From Knufia peltigerae (lineage: Eukaryota > Ascomycota > Eurotiomycetes > Chaetothyriales > Trichomeriaceae): DNA of 64,000 bases. Numbering within the stretch: position 1 is the stretch's first letter; every line of letters starts with the position of its first letter. A program made the translations under genes and the position numbers. Below, piece by piece: positions 34,301 through 45,497 of the stretch. The notes below the pieces were generated by a model, which did no database searches, had not been told where the DNA came from, and saw only the letters and a list, made by a program, of their open reading frames with translations. Where the stretch lies: NCBI GenBank assembly GCA_030247855.1, contig JAPDRN010000037.1, positions 217,893 through 281,892 on the forward strand, given 5' to 3'.

Positions 34301-35407
34301 TTGTGAAGCTTCTCCTGCTTCATTCGCTTCGGCAAGGCTCGATTCGGGCTCGGGTTGGAATGATGACTTTTCCCATGTTGCGCGGTATTCACGAAGGTTG
34401 TGAAGCAGCTCAGGAGATGGACGTTCACATACTCGCAGGATTGGCACGCGAGTATTAGTGAGTAACCTTGCTCCATAGGCTCTGTCAAGAAAGGCCTTTT
34501 CCAACACACGGCGAACCTCGACATTGAAAAGACATTCTTCATCCTCGGAGTCCTCACATGCATCGACATCAGCAGGAGCCTTTAGAGTAGCCACATCTTT
34601 TCCATTGTCTTCCCGACTTGGTAAGGCCAGAAGGAGATCCATGTCGCAGTTGGCCAAAGCAAATCCGTTCGCAAGACTGCCATAGCATTTCAATCTGATC
34701 TGGCCCGCATCAAGTTCAGGATACTTCGCACCCAAAGAATCTTTCGCTACCATTTCGAGATCACACCGGAATTTTTCTTTGACCCCGTATTCCTCTGGAG
34801 TAAGTCGATGTTGCTTGTGGGCATTATGGGCAACGATCCTTAGGTAGTCCGATTGCTTCATCAAGACATGGCGCATATGACGTTGCTGTTCCGCTATTCC
34901 ATAGAAGAGATCAGAATGTGGATGATATAGATTGGGTTGACGTGGATGGGGCTGTCCATAACCAGAGTACTGGATCATGGTAGATGGCACTGTTGGTGGC
35001 ATGTTTGTATGATAGCCGTAACGGCCTCCACGACCCCGGGAATTACCTCTAGCAAGATCCTGATATTCTCTTGCTGTACCACGGCGCGCATTAGTCGAGG
35101 GATGCGTCTGTAATTGCGGTGGTTGAGTTTCAGAAAAAGGAATGTCGGATCGGAGGGGAGCTGCTGAATTGGATCCCAAAGGCGGGAAATCCTCGACGGC
35201 GGGCGGAAGTTGAGATGATGTCTGATGGTTTATGAAGGAAGACTGATTCATCTGGGAGGAGTGATAGCCACGGTGGTTCCTGCCTTGACCTCGCCTGCCC
35301 CAGTTGCCACGTCCTCCTCGGCCTCTTTGCGGTGGTTGGTGAGCCATGTTCTGAAGTTGACCCCAGACATGGTCGTCGAAGCCAGAATTCTGGTCGGTGG
35401 GTTTCAT
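31373..35407 (-). CDS. Cid1-like non-canonical poly(A)/uridylyl transferase
   Basis: Cytoplasmic-type RNA terminal nucleotidyltransferase that adds A or U residues to RNA 3' ends. Single exon, 1344 residues. The N-terminus is RGG-rich (GRGGRGNWGRRGQGRNHRG), a likely RNA-binding tail. The catalytic domain has YGSLANGFALANCDMDLLL (Gly-Ser and the Asp pair near residues 253-255) and the third Asp in QCDVNF (about 442). The central helical domain reads VGTFVKIWAKARDINTPYRG, and the PAP-associated part is RGFFRYYATREGFFW. Beyond about residue 780 the protein is disordered but holds two related modules (about 825-915 and 955-1045), each with WDxxTxxGRWLxxRDxxIxxGT and ending RPxWPLS. These are not part of known Cid1 folds. 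A versus U preference cannot be judged. Confidence 0.88.
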   Translation of the reverse strand: MKPTDQNSGFDDHVWGQLQNMAHQPPQRGRGGRGNWGRRGQGRNHRGYHSSQMNQSSFINHQTSSQLPPAVEDFPPLGSNSAAPLRSDIPFSETQPPQLQTHPSTNARRGTAREYQDLARGNSRGRGGRYGYHTNMPPTVPSTMIQYSGYGQPHPRQPNLYHPHSDLFYGIAEQQRHMRHVLMKQSDYLRIVAHNAHKQHRLTPEEYGVKEKFRCDLEMVAKDSLGAKYPELDAGQIRLKCYGSLANGFALANCDMDLLLALPSREDNGKDVATLKAPADVDACEDSEDEECLFNVEVRRVLEKAFLDRAYGARLLTNTRVPILRVCERPSPELLHNLREYRATWEKSSFQPEPESSLAEANEAGEASQDQIPQKDVPAEKMNQTVLPDTVKTSEVEESALADVNSIGEALRDLKVEDASSQKPAKRTNPNLEFVGDCGIQCDVNFTNFVAVHNSHLLWTYQSLDSRVGDVGTFVKIWAKARDINTPYRGTLSSYGYILMVLHYLMNVASPPVIPNLQYLAKTEDSWYPDRKIELFDGFDIRFLSKPGDLKHLQEANTNKNKESSSQLLRGFFRYYATREGFFWTRDVISIRQPGGILPKAQKGWTEAKWVEGKNKSVRLRYLLAIEDPFEIEHNVARTVGHNGLVSIRDEFRRAWNLLERVGAGEQIPSETFLEPVTDRVDTLRKDQEFHRQKQLRQMKQDLDEKEKTLLEQKDKDDLASHTDGMLGISVPGTAQSPPSPEGQRRSSSTKLTSTLSSQAQLKRRQPWRRRFPTLDSDSESDADDWPSARKVKPAVSARSESENSQKTEDKEMPTKSGYVPVPIGDVLLANGRDAWGNLVAWDIDTQDGRWLHWRDNKIKDGTFRGFSRPSLQELDVQCPFDPKRPSPYSEKPYNNHIDKSIAERPPWPLSDPSIFIPITTDNARRASLDLDPCPSVPCNEQDDDPSVQIDPNPKQDQPVGQFIPWDTRTSGGRWLRSRDARIVKGTWRYLRKPSGPHAYFSLDAAFPYSPSMTWKELEERNHLLRSYCAHRPWPLSKRAEFALKTFAEQIKVTYSSQETEPLPLMPVHNQSSQLNTQIRDTSSLETGQSSPESVHLKPGSSDSAPQGNGATVSTHTSRSQDVDKFPSTKRPCDDNGTPDQHALRARRLAFFEKQFAPTETDPDEYTLAEMQRESMHVTGSGQGSTSPQLRNDLAIGIPLYEITIQDKSDIEEVTEAGPSCRNDGYREDHKSSELRVPNTLFPDMDRTQRPRDEDLNIMAIPGKPRFRFDPRQLQDLDIIAKGGNGCARQGAEFNIEDEYEWSGEGMLGHGTSTELPYLSSGTPYEAGKGDEEGLLGELPGEID

Positions 35408-36081
35408 GGTTATTCACCAATTGAGATCAGGTCAGAAAGACCGCGATGTGCTGAAAGAGTTGAATGGATGTTTGTTGTTGGCATGTGGTGATGTGCCTGG
35501 AAATTCACGACAAGCAAGAGGGGAAAAGAGGGTGGGCACATGAACATATAAGTAAGGAAAAGGGACTGTGAATGCAGAGACAATAGGCAGCGCTTGTCAT
35601 GCTTGATGAGTTTTTTGGATGAGGACCTGATGGGATGATGGTTTTGGTGGATATGAGAGATCGATTGCCTGGTTGTTGGTTGTTCGTTGTTGGTCGTGGT
35701 TTCGGCAAAACTACCAGAGGTAGGACGCGGATGTTAGTTATTAGTGTTAATAGTGTGAATCGAGGAAGGAAGTTTGTTGATCCGGTTCCGATGATATTGT
35801 CTTGGCGCTGACCTCATTTCGGGCTTAGTGGCTCTATCAACCGTCACATACAAGTCGCGAGTACGGATTCAGAATACCTATTCGTATCCAGGTCCATGTT
35901 CATGTAAACCTCAACTACAACTTCTTGCTGTAGTTGAAGATTCTTCTTCCTTACCTCTCATTGTACCAACACCCACTTGTTATCCTGCATATTTCCTACC
36001 CTCTGTATCGACCTCAACCCTACCCATATCCTTTGCCGGCCTACCTCAAGCCAACAGACAGTTCGATGCTCTCATAGCAGA
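35408..36081. promoter_or_regulatory. Divergent Cid1-like / TFIIF-alpha promoter region
   Basis: A 674-bp region between divergent genes that should contain both promoters. It is rich in TTGTTGGT-type words near 35630-35700; no coding feature. Confidence 0.5.
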
Positions 36082-38195
36082 ATGAACGTAGGTTCCGCCC
36101 CCGCAGGTGGACCTGCGCAACAGCCTCTCGAGAATCGCCCTGTGGTGAAACGTAAGAAGCCTCAATCCGATCCTTTTTTCAAGGGTCCAAAGAGGAATCC
36201 TGCCTTCAAGCCTCAGCTCAACAGTCATCCGACGCCTCCTTTGAATGGCCACCTTCCGTCCAAGTCGCAATCCCTACAACCCTTGACCCCAGCAAGTCAG
36301 CGCGATATCTCTCTTGCGAAAAGTTCGATACCAGACAATGAGCGCTACAGCGGCTTTACCGACCCGCGCGTCACTGCCGAGGGCATACCTTACAAAGATT
36401 ACAGACTAGTGACAACAAAGAAAGATCTTTTAGCTGGTCTGAGGTACCACATACTACAATTAGCTGGAGACAAAGTTGTCGACATTCGCAATGAGTCGGA
36501 GTTTCCAAAGCCTGCTCGATTGCATCGACGCGATCCTAGAGCTCCGCCTCCCGGACATCAACACCAGCACAAAGAAGAGGATCAGGGACAACCGGAGCCA
36601 AAGGATGGCCTTAATGCCGCCGAACGAGAGGAGTTGACAAGAAGGAAAGAGATCCGACAGAAGGAACGCGAGGCGAATCTCGCCCAGATTGCGCCGTCGC
36701 AGAATGCCGCAAACAAGAGAATGAACGCGTTCAAGAAGAAGACCCAACAAGTGTTTAGGCCTGACTTTTCTGCCGAAGACAAGCGCCGAATTCAAACAAA
36801 CTATGAGGAGAAATTGCCCTGGCATCTAGAAGACTTTGACTGCAAACATTGTCTGATCGGTAGCCACCAGATGGGAGCGATGAGCTCCAACGCAGCGTTT
36901 GTCTTCGAACCTGGGGTCGACCCTTCATCAGGACGAGTTCGACTGATTCCAATCGAGAAAGTCTATCAGTTCAAGCCAAAGCGAGAATTGGCGCAGCAAA
37001 TGACCATTGAAGAAGTCGAGGCTGCCATGAAGAAACGAGGTTCCGATCCAGAATGGTTGATTCGTCAACGAGAAGCCCGTGTCGCCGAAGCGTCCAGAGA
37101 CCTGGCTGCAAAGCGTTCCAAAGGTGTCTTCACGGGCGCCCAGACTCAAAACATAGCAGGCCGAACTGGTGAAGAAGCTGACCTGGACTATGAAGATGAC
37201 TTTGCCGACGACGAAGAAGGCGATCTTTTTGTTGACAAGGACGAAGATGAAAAGCTTGCCGAGAAGCGTATCAAAGAGGATCAGCTCCAAGCAAATTTCC
37301 TCGACTTCAAAGATTTGAAAGAGTATGATGAGGCGGAAGAACGAGAAAAGCGCGAAGCCGAAGCTCGTAAGCGCAACTTCAAAGAATTACGTAAAGCCCT
37401 CGAACGACGCGAGCACAATTACAATCATGGAACCGATTCTGAGTACGAGTCTTCCGTAAGTCTTCATTCTTTGTCTCTGTGGACTTCACTGACAAGCATT
37501 ATCAGACCGACTCTGAAGAAGAACGCGAGCGTCTTGAGCGCGAACGTATCGCCAATATCAAAAAAGAAGATGAGGACGGTAAGAAGTCTGCCGTTCCTAG
37601 CCCAGGCGGCACTCCATCAGGGCGAAGGGAAAAGAAAGGCACGGGCAGCGATCGTGAGAGAGCTCGCGGCCTCAAACGTCCTGGAAGCCCTAATCTCTCC
37701 GAAGCCAGCGGCACCGATGCCTCGACTCGCAAGAAGAAACTAAAGTCCAAGCATCTGTCATCCAGCCAACCCACTCCCAGTGTGTCGAGACCCATGTCTC
37801 CCGCCAATGTGCCTGGTCAAGTCCGGAAACGAACTGGCGCTGGTTCGGACACTGAAGCCGGCATGAGTGACCGCGATGGTGGGGTAATGTCCGATGCCAG
37901 CCGTACTCGAAAGATCAAGTTGAAGATGAGCGCTAGTCCGCCTGCGACGAGCCCATCGAGCCGGGCTGTGAGTCCTGCGCCAGGCATCGCTGGTGGTGCA
38001 CCAAGTCCGACGTCAGCACCTACAGCCTTTCCAAGTGTTCAGGACATTAAGAATGCAATCCCGTCACATGGGATCACTATCAAGGATCTCATGAAGATTG
38101 TGGCGCATCCAAAAGAACGACGAGGTGAATTCGTCAACCTGGTCAAGGAAGTTGCCAAGATGGATAAGGAGAGGAACGTGCTGGTGCTGAAATAG
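36082..38195 (+). CDS. TFG1: Transcription factor IIF subunit alpha
   Basis: Largest subunit of TFIIF (RAP74), which escorts RNA polymerase II to promoters and aids start-site choice and elongation. Exons 36082-37455 and 37506-38195 with a 50-nt intron (GTAAGT...TATCAG) give 687 residues. The N-terminal dimerisation region contains GFTDPRVTAEGIPYKDYRL and later KLPWHLEDFDCKHCLIGSHQ, which continues to PIEKVYQFKPKRE. A long charged central region (Glu/Lys/Asp-rich, with Ser-Pro motifs after the intron) leads to the C-terminal winged helix, starting SVQDIKNAIPSHGITIKDLM and ending at the stop. Intron position lies in the disordered linker. Confidence 0.92.
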
Positions 38196-38829
38196 ACACT
38201 CCTAAGTCGGGAAAGCATGTCTGGCTGATATCGGCATGGCACAAACTGTCGAGGTGTATGAAGGGAGACCTTTCACAAACTTCGGCAATTCACTCAAGGC
38301 TGTAAGTGTTATGGATTTACCTGAGGCCTACAATAGGTAGGCCGGTGGCCACTGAGCAGTCTGGTCATTAGCAAATGTATGAGATAAAACAACAATATCA
38401 TTTTAAAGCGCCTTGACACGTCACCACCTGGTGTCGATTTCTGTGATCGGAAAGCTCTGCATGCCTCGACTCGCGGGGGTTTATGGTGCACTAACGGAGG
38501 TATTATCTAAAGAGTATGGTCTCAGCTTAGACTTCTGAAGCCATATGGATAGTTAAACTTGATACTTCTAGACAGATCTTCTTTGTAATCATAAACTTCC
38601 TCTTTGGTTTACAATTACAGGATCAATATCAGTTGTTGATGAAGTCGACTGAGCGCGAAAGGCGGCGGGTCACTTCGTCCAAATATAGTAAGATTCTTTG
38701 GTGGCGAGCTAAAGCGGCTTCACTTAACGCATCAATCCAGACGCGTCTTCTACGCGACATTCGAATCGTGACTCTACACAAATCACCAAAACCAAATACC
38801 ACTACCTCATAACATGGACAGTGAGAGCA
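38196..38829. promoter_or_regulatory. MMS22 upstream region
   Basis: About 630 bp between TFG1 and the Mms22 gene. An ATG at 38814 in another frame opens a 19-codon upstream frame that overlaps the proposed MMS22 start. No other feature. Confidence 0.45.
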
Positions 38830-41800
38830 ATGATCGATTGGAGGGAACGTGGATATGTACCAGACTCCGATGATGAGGATGAGGACATTGAGAATGTTCA
38901 GATGGTCCCTCGTTGCAGCAACATCCAAGAAGTCGTCGACAATGGATCTCCTCTCCCGAGCGGATCAGCTCGCCCGCCTCATAAGCCCACGCAACTTCAG
39001 CACAACGATGGAAACAGTGTGCTTGATGAGATTTCCACTACTGGCAAGACTGTTGTTCCACCTGAACCGCAGGATCCAGCCAAGAGTTCGATCTCACCAA
39101 TCCATCGGGCTCAAAGTTTCCCCCCAGCAATAACCATCGCTGGAATCTCCTCACAATCAACTGCCACTCTTCTCGAAGCCGAGCTACAAAAGGGGCTTCG
39201 AACCGTGCACCATGTGCTGTCGAGTGCAAACGATGGGCTGGTAGTCGATGATAACGACAGCGATAGTCCTCTTTCATCGCCGCCTGACTCTCCACAGAGT
39301 GTGCATGGCCTTGACCCCCCTGTCCCTGGCTCTGCAAATATTCCTGATAATAGACGGACTGACGCTGCTCTGCACGACGATTTGGTCCGACATTTGATTG
39401 GACGCTCCCTCAGAACTCGAAATCCGATTCAGCTACACCCATACGCACTCGAGGATGCCAGATACCGCCAGAGTTTGAAGGAAAGGGGGCTAAGACCTGT
39501 TCGGGCCCCAAAGTCTGGCCTGAAACTTCAGCATGGACCCGAAGAGGAGTCCCAGGATGCGGAAACATGCGAAAGCTGCCAGACCCAAGCGCTGGATCAA
39601 GATCCTCAGTCCACCAGCCAGGTCCGAACGACTAGTGATGAGGAATCTCAAAGTCCTATACGTGCCACTCGGACTCGCCCGACTGTTTTTGATCCGCCAT
39701 TAGACGATGATTTACCCGAGCTATCAGACCTTTTGAGTGGCACCATTCCTCATGCCGTGTCCAAAACGGCGAGGTTTCCGAAGAATACGAAGCGACGAGG
39801 CGTTTCGGCAACGATGATTTCAAATGACGACTTTCAAATTTATGATCTTCCAGGAGACGAAGGTAGCGCAGGAACTAGGGCTACAATGAAGAGGAGGAGC
39901 TTACTCGTTCCTCCGTCCCCACCCCAATCACGAGGAACATTGTCTTCAGAAGACAGTCTTGATTCCCTCGACCACTTATCATTGCCAGGCAGCACCACGC
40001 CGCGACCTCTTCCGACTCCGTTGCTATCATCCGACAGAAACGCTAGGAAGAAATTGATTGAGCCACTCAGTTCAGATTCGGAGATATCCATTGAAAGTGG
40101 CGGAGTTGAAGACCTTGGTAGTTCTTCTGAAAGCTCCGTGGGTAATCCACAAGGTATACAAGGAATACGCCGCAAAATCAAAGGTGTATTACCGGCTTCT
40201 TGGCTGAAGTTAGACATTAATAAGCAGCAGCGCGGTCACGAGGGAGATAGAAGACACGGACGGTCGCCGATTAAGGCCAATCTAGAGAAGGGGGTTGCGC
40301 AACGAGTCTCAAGAACCGCGCGGCCCAACAGACTAAACAGCCATATTGAGTCAAGAACCGAGTTTCCGGCCCTTTTTGCCGAGAGTGATTCAGATGAGCC
40401 TGCTTCAAGTGGCGTCAATGAGGCGACGTATGATGCTTCAATAGATCTCGCTGATGATGTGGTCGAAGACAACACAGTTGATGCTATGCTTGCTCCTAAA
40501 GCCCGAAAGACAATATCAATCCGCAGTGAGCCCCGAAGAAGAGGCGACACGCGGGCAAAAGCACAATTGACGCGTGATGGCAGAAGGCGTGGTGCCGATG
40601 CAGATACTCGTCAACAGGTGAATTGGACAGCGAAAAGACTTGAATTGAAGCGAAATTCACGTTCTGCGAAAAGAGTGAAGAAGAAGCACGGAAAGCCACA
40701 GATGACCATTTTAGAAGCCCCTGGCTTCAAAGAGAAGGAGGTGCCACGGTTTCTGAAAATTGCTGGAAGACGTAAAGCAAGATTTGTTGAGCGCCTGGCA
40801 CAGGAGCCAGCTCGGAAGTTCTTCCAACTGTCGACGATTCAGGATACTATAGACGTCAACAGAGAGTTGGAACTATGGAAAAGTCGGCAAAATATGGGGG
40901 GTGGTGCTGACTTTGATAACACAGACCGTGCTCTTCATTCTCAACCACGCTGTGACAATAAGGAGGATCCTGCAATCACCTTCAATCAGCCGACCTCGGA
41001 ACTCGACTCTCTAAAACAAGCTACCAAAGATACTCTTCAACGGATAAATCGAAATCATCAATTCGATCCCTCACGATCAACGAACACCATGGATCGACAG
41101 GCCCTGTCTACTACGATCCGTGGCTTCTTTATGGCTCAACCTGGACAGCGGAAGAAAATCCTTCCTGGGTCGTTGCAGCCTTCGATCGAAAAATTTCGAT
41201 CGTCTTCTAGAAAACATACAACCATGGTTCGCGCCCCAAAACCCGCAAAAGAGCAAACGGTCCTGTCGGCAGTCCGCGGTACCTTGGGCAATGACGTTCC
41301 TTCTGCGAAACGCTATCAGCGGAAGACAAAGCCCATCAGGTATTCTATCTCAACCCTCTCTTGTTGGACGAAGAACACTAACAAAGAACAGGAGACTAAG
41401 TGACACAAGACGCCATAGCCTTCAGGATAGTTTGTGCTACGATGGCAATATCGCTGAAAGTGACAATCATCTGAGCTCGAGGTCTAGCAGTGCTCAAAGC
41501 CTCAGTGTACCCGCCCTTCATTCTCTCTCTCCAATATGCAATGACCTTCAGAGACCTCCAAAATCCATTCTCCAACATGGCATGCTCTCCACTGCGATGG
41601 AGTTTCTGAAGAATACCTTGGTTTCCTCTACACTAACATCAATGACCGTCCTTACTGGCCTGTTTGAAGCCAGGGTCGCACACACATCAATCAGGACACC
41701 AATATCCGAGCATGCTGTTCCATGTAATTCCTGGTCACAAGCTACCCAGGACGTCACCCGTCAAGCTTTTGTGGAAATTCTGTCAATCATCAACAGCGAT

Positions 41801-44800
41801 ACCAGCCAGGACGCGTACATCACTATGTTGCGAAGCGCTACTCGATCATTGCAGACTATGGTCACGTACGTTAACGAGAGCCTCTACTTCGACAATCAGA
41901 TTCAGCTAAAGAGCTTCGTCCAATATATGGCAGAGAATCTGGAGACGGTCTCGCATTCAATCAGTTCATACGTGACGGTGGATTCGACCTCGAACTCTTT
42001 TGAGCTGCTTCATATGCTCAACAACTTGATGCTTCTGGCATATCAAGCTTCCAGGGTCGCGATGATTGATGCGGATATCAGCACGAAAAGATGTACCGAT
42101 ACTCTTCATAAACTGGCCACACAAGCCTTTGTACTGGCATTTCGAAAAGAATACCTCAGAAAAATCTGTCGAGCTGTGAGCAATAATCTTGAAGATAAGC
42201 CCGCTGTAAGCGCAGCTCTTGTGGAGATATCGGCTTCTGAAATCGAGACTATAGCCATAATCCACAAGCTCGGCTGCAGCTACGCGTGTCTCTCTCAATT
42301 AAACGGAGTCCTTTCAGGCCATCAGATCTATACCTCATTCAAACAGCCGGATGAGGCTCTTGCTTACATCATTATGTCCCTCGCATCTTTCTGCACTATT
42401 CTTGGAAAGACTGAGGTAGAAAAATACGATCGGCAAAGAGGTTCTTCTTTGGCGTCACTAGGACTTATAGCATTGTCAAATGCAGTGAATGCATTCATCC
42501 CCTTCTCCTTGGATGAGCAACACAAGAGATGGAAAGATCGAAGATACACTGCTATGCTTCAGCGCTTTGGGATCACGGCTTTCCAGTGGTGTCTTTATCT
42601 AGTACGCATCTTGGACACTAATGATGTGAACAATCTTTTAAGGAAGATGTTCAAACACTATTCCAACAAGACGAACAATATGCTCGACTTCTTCGGCCAC
42701 ACTCGTTCTGGGGCACCACCATTTCTCGACAATCAGCTCCCTGTTTCGGATTTGGTTCCTGAGCCCCATGACACAGATTATGACCTGTTCTTGAAACTCG
42801 TCGCCTTCAACCTCGGTTCCATTCCGGATAGCGATCATGATGACACTGGAATGGAAGCAAAACACGCTATGCGCAAACTATCGCTGATATTCAGTCTCTT
42901 GCCGAATACGGGTCCTGATGTTGAAGATGATAAGCCATTGCATACTGTGGATTATCACTCCATGGCCAATCGCTATCTCTTATTCGTAACCTTGTACCAC
43001 TACTCCCCTACAGGACTGAAACCTGAGCTTTCACAAATTCGGGGACTTGTCAAGTTCGGCAAAGCTCATTCTGCTGTGTGTGGTATCGTTCTGGACTGCT
43101 GGCTCAGAATTGTCAAATCCATTGTCTCACAGCCAGCGTACACATTAGAGCTACGGCAACTTGGATCGTGGATTCAGGACATGATCGTTCAAATCCATGA
43201 AAAGATTGAGCTGCTCCCGGTCAGCTCTACCCAGTTTGACAATATCGAGAAACATCTGCGAAATCAAGATAGCGCTAATCAACAGCTACGCAAGCTCGCT
43301 GTAGTGTATGCCGACGCCATCGACCTCTGCTCTACTGAAAGTCAAGCAACCGATCTAATCCAAGGCGATCGATTGGATGACTTGATCGAAATGTGCAATC
43401 CTTCCTTGGAGCTTGACGACGACACAGTCGCAGCTATCTTCCGTGTCCTTATACCTTACATCAAGAAATGCCACAATGACCTCAGCCCGGTACTGGAAGT
43501 TCAACAACAGATACGAAGAATTCTCGTTGCACAGCTTCACCGAGCAGAACCCCTGAAAGACACATTGCTGGCCTCATTGGTTGACTTATGGTTCGCCATT
43601 GCCTACTGTAAGGTTGTATCGGGTAGCGAAGATTGGGATACCTATCTTTCCAATTGGGGAGCCTATTCCTTTCCAAGGCTTGCAAGTAACGCACCGGGCA
43701 CCCATTGTCACATCCTTTTCGTGAGTAAGGTTGTTGCTGACGAGGAATACCTGAAAACGAATATGTTTGATATCCTTGAAATCTGGTTGTCTTCCATTCT
43801 GAAGCCAATAGGTGAGATGAAGTTTGAGCACATTGTGACAAACAAACTATTGCAGCATGCTCCACGCGTGCTTGAATTGGCTGCTCTGTTTCCGGAGAGA
43901 ATGATCGGGATACAAACTTCAGTTCTCAGCTTCGATGATTTCATCCAACAACGCCCATCCATCCTGAAACACGTTATCCGTCAAATCTACCTTGTTGGGC
44001 GGACCCGAATCCCCGCGGCAGAGTCCTCCAAGGATCAGTTGCTGCGACTACTACGCACCATTTCTAGAGCCATGAACAATACTTGGGAAAGGACCCCACA
44101 CGGAGAAAGAACAGCGTTAGCTGCTTTTATGCATGGACTTATCTTCGAGCTTAATGCGTCTCCATTTCCAGAGTTCAATTGCGACTTCTCTTACATTTCG
44201 TATGCTCCAACCGCTGAAGACAAAGCTATCCAGCTCGAAGGCCTGTTTATTCGCAGCGCGGCACAGCCTGGTCGTGTCAACTATGAACTTGCCGTCCAGG
44301 TTCTTGGGAGCGTCTGCCAGTTGGCGTCCTCGAGGGAGAAGGACGAAATAGGCGATCGTCTGGGCACGACATTCTCCGCAGGTGACTTCAATTACATCGA
44401 TGATGATGGGCAGTTTCGCTTGGATATTGATGCTCAGCTAGTCTTCATGAAGGCCGTCTTTCCTGTCTGGCTTGAGCTTACTTGGACCCAAGTCGTCGAG
44501 CATAATCATTCTGTGGTCAAACTCCTATGTATTGTTGCCTTCAGCGTTCTCGATAGCCTGGAAACGCGAATCGATCTTGAAGACCAGACTCGAATGGAAC
44601 AATTTGCTGAAGTGTGTGTGGGCATGCTTGTGGCTGTTGGAAAAGCATTACAGGGCGTCCCTCACGACCTGGCTGGGAATCCTAGGAAAGTGGACTTGCT
44701 CGCTGATCTCATATCTCTTTGTGCGAGGTGCTGCAACCGATGGGCTTATCTGCACCTCCTCTTTCCAGGCTCTGAACGACTGAGCGCTCTGCAAATTCAT

Positions 44801-45112
44801 GTGCAGGCGTATGGGCTCTACACTCACAGCTATGCTTGTTCCGCCGTTGGGATGAAATGCCGACATTCCTGGGTCCAGAAGATCAATTTCGTCCTTGCGG
44901 AACCTGATTTTCTTGACCAGGAAGAGATTGTTATGATCAGAGATTATGCGGTCAAGGAACTGGGCAGACTAAGCCGTGCTGGAGAGGAGGATCTATCAAT
45001 GGACATCGCTGTGTCCAGGTTGCAGGTGGAATATGCAGGGGAGGAGATGGCTGAGGCGTTGGACTTGTTAGGCGTGGACGATGATTGGGAGGTGACCACA
45101 TCATTAGAGTAA
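38830..45112 (+). CDS. MMS22: Mus7/Mms22 replication-repair protein
   Basis: Large protein of the Mus7/Mms22 family, which helps cells recover stalled replication forks; in yeasts it is the substrate adaptor of the Rtt101-Mms1 cullin ligase. Exons 38830-41339 and 41392-45112 with a 52-nt intron (GTATTC...AACAG, CACTAAC branch) give 2076 residues. Without this splice the locus looks like two overlapping genes. The N-terminus has the family's WRERGYVPDSDDEDED. A long disordered, Ser/Asp-rich region holds the conserved block RRKARFVERLAQEPARKFF (about residues 650-670) before the intron. The second exon encodes a mostly helical repeat-like domain to the C-terminus. ATG 38830 is chosen because it gives the conserved start; an upstream out-of-frame ATG overlaps it. 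Confidence 0.9.
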
Positions 45113-45497
45113 GAAGCGGGCCGCAAAGCTCACGCAATGACTTTCGGCATAATGCATTCGATCATTCGGACTCACTAAAATTGAAGAAACAGCCCTTGAT
45201 TGTAACGATGTATTGCAGAACTGGATAGATGACTGCATAAAGAATACGATTCGTAGACGAGCACGAGTCCTCCGTAGTAACAATTAGACGAGGCTGTGAT
45301 GCAGCCTTGCAGCCTTATGTTATCGATAACGTGACAAGGGGGTTGCTGGGCAACAAGTGGAGTCTGCTATATTGTACACTTTGCCGACACCTCAAGTCTC
45401 GCTTTGACCATACCCTCATTCCTCAGTCCAGCTGCGGAGCATTCCAGTCTCTCGTTGATATCTCTAGAGACGAACCTCAACATTCCAACTCTGAAAG
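45113..45497. other. Intergenic region
   Basis: 385 bp between Mms22 and the tetraspan gene, holding the promoter of the latter. No other feature seen. Confidence 0.5.

Noticed and set aside
38830..45112. Two overlapping genes (38830-41403 and 41120-45112)
   Set aside because: A 52-nt intron with good donor, CACTAAC branch and acceptor joins them into one Mus7/Mms22 protein; the overlap is the tail of the unspliced first exon.
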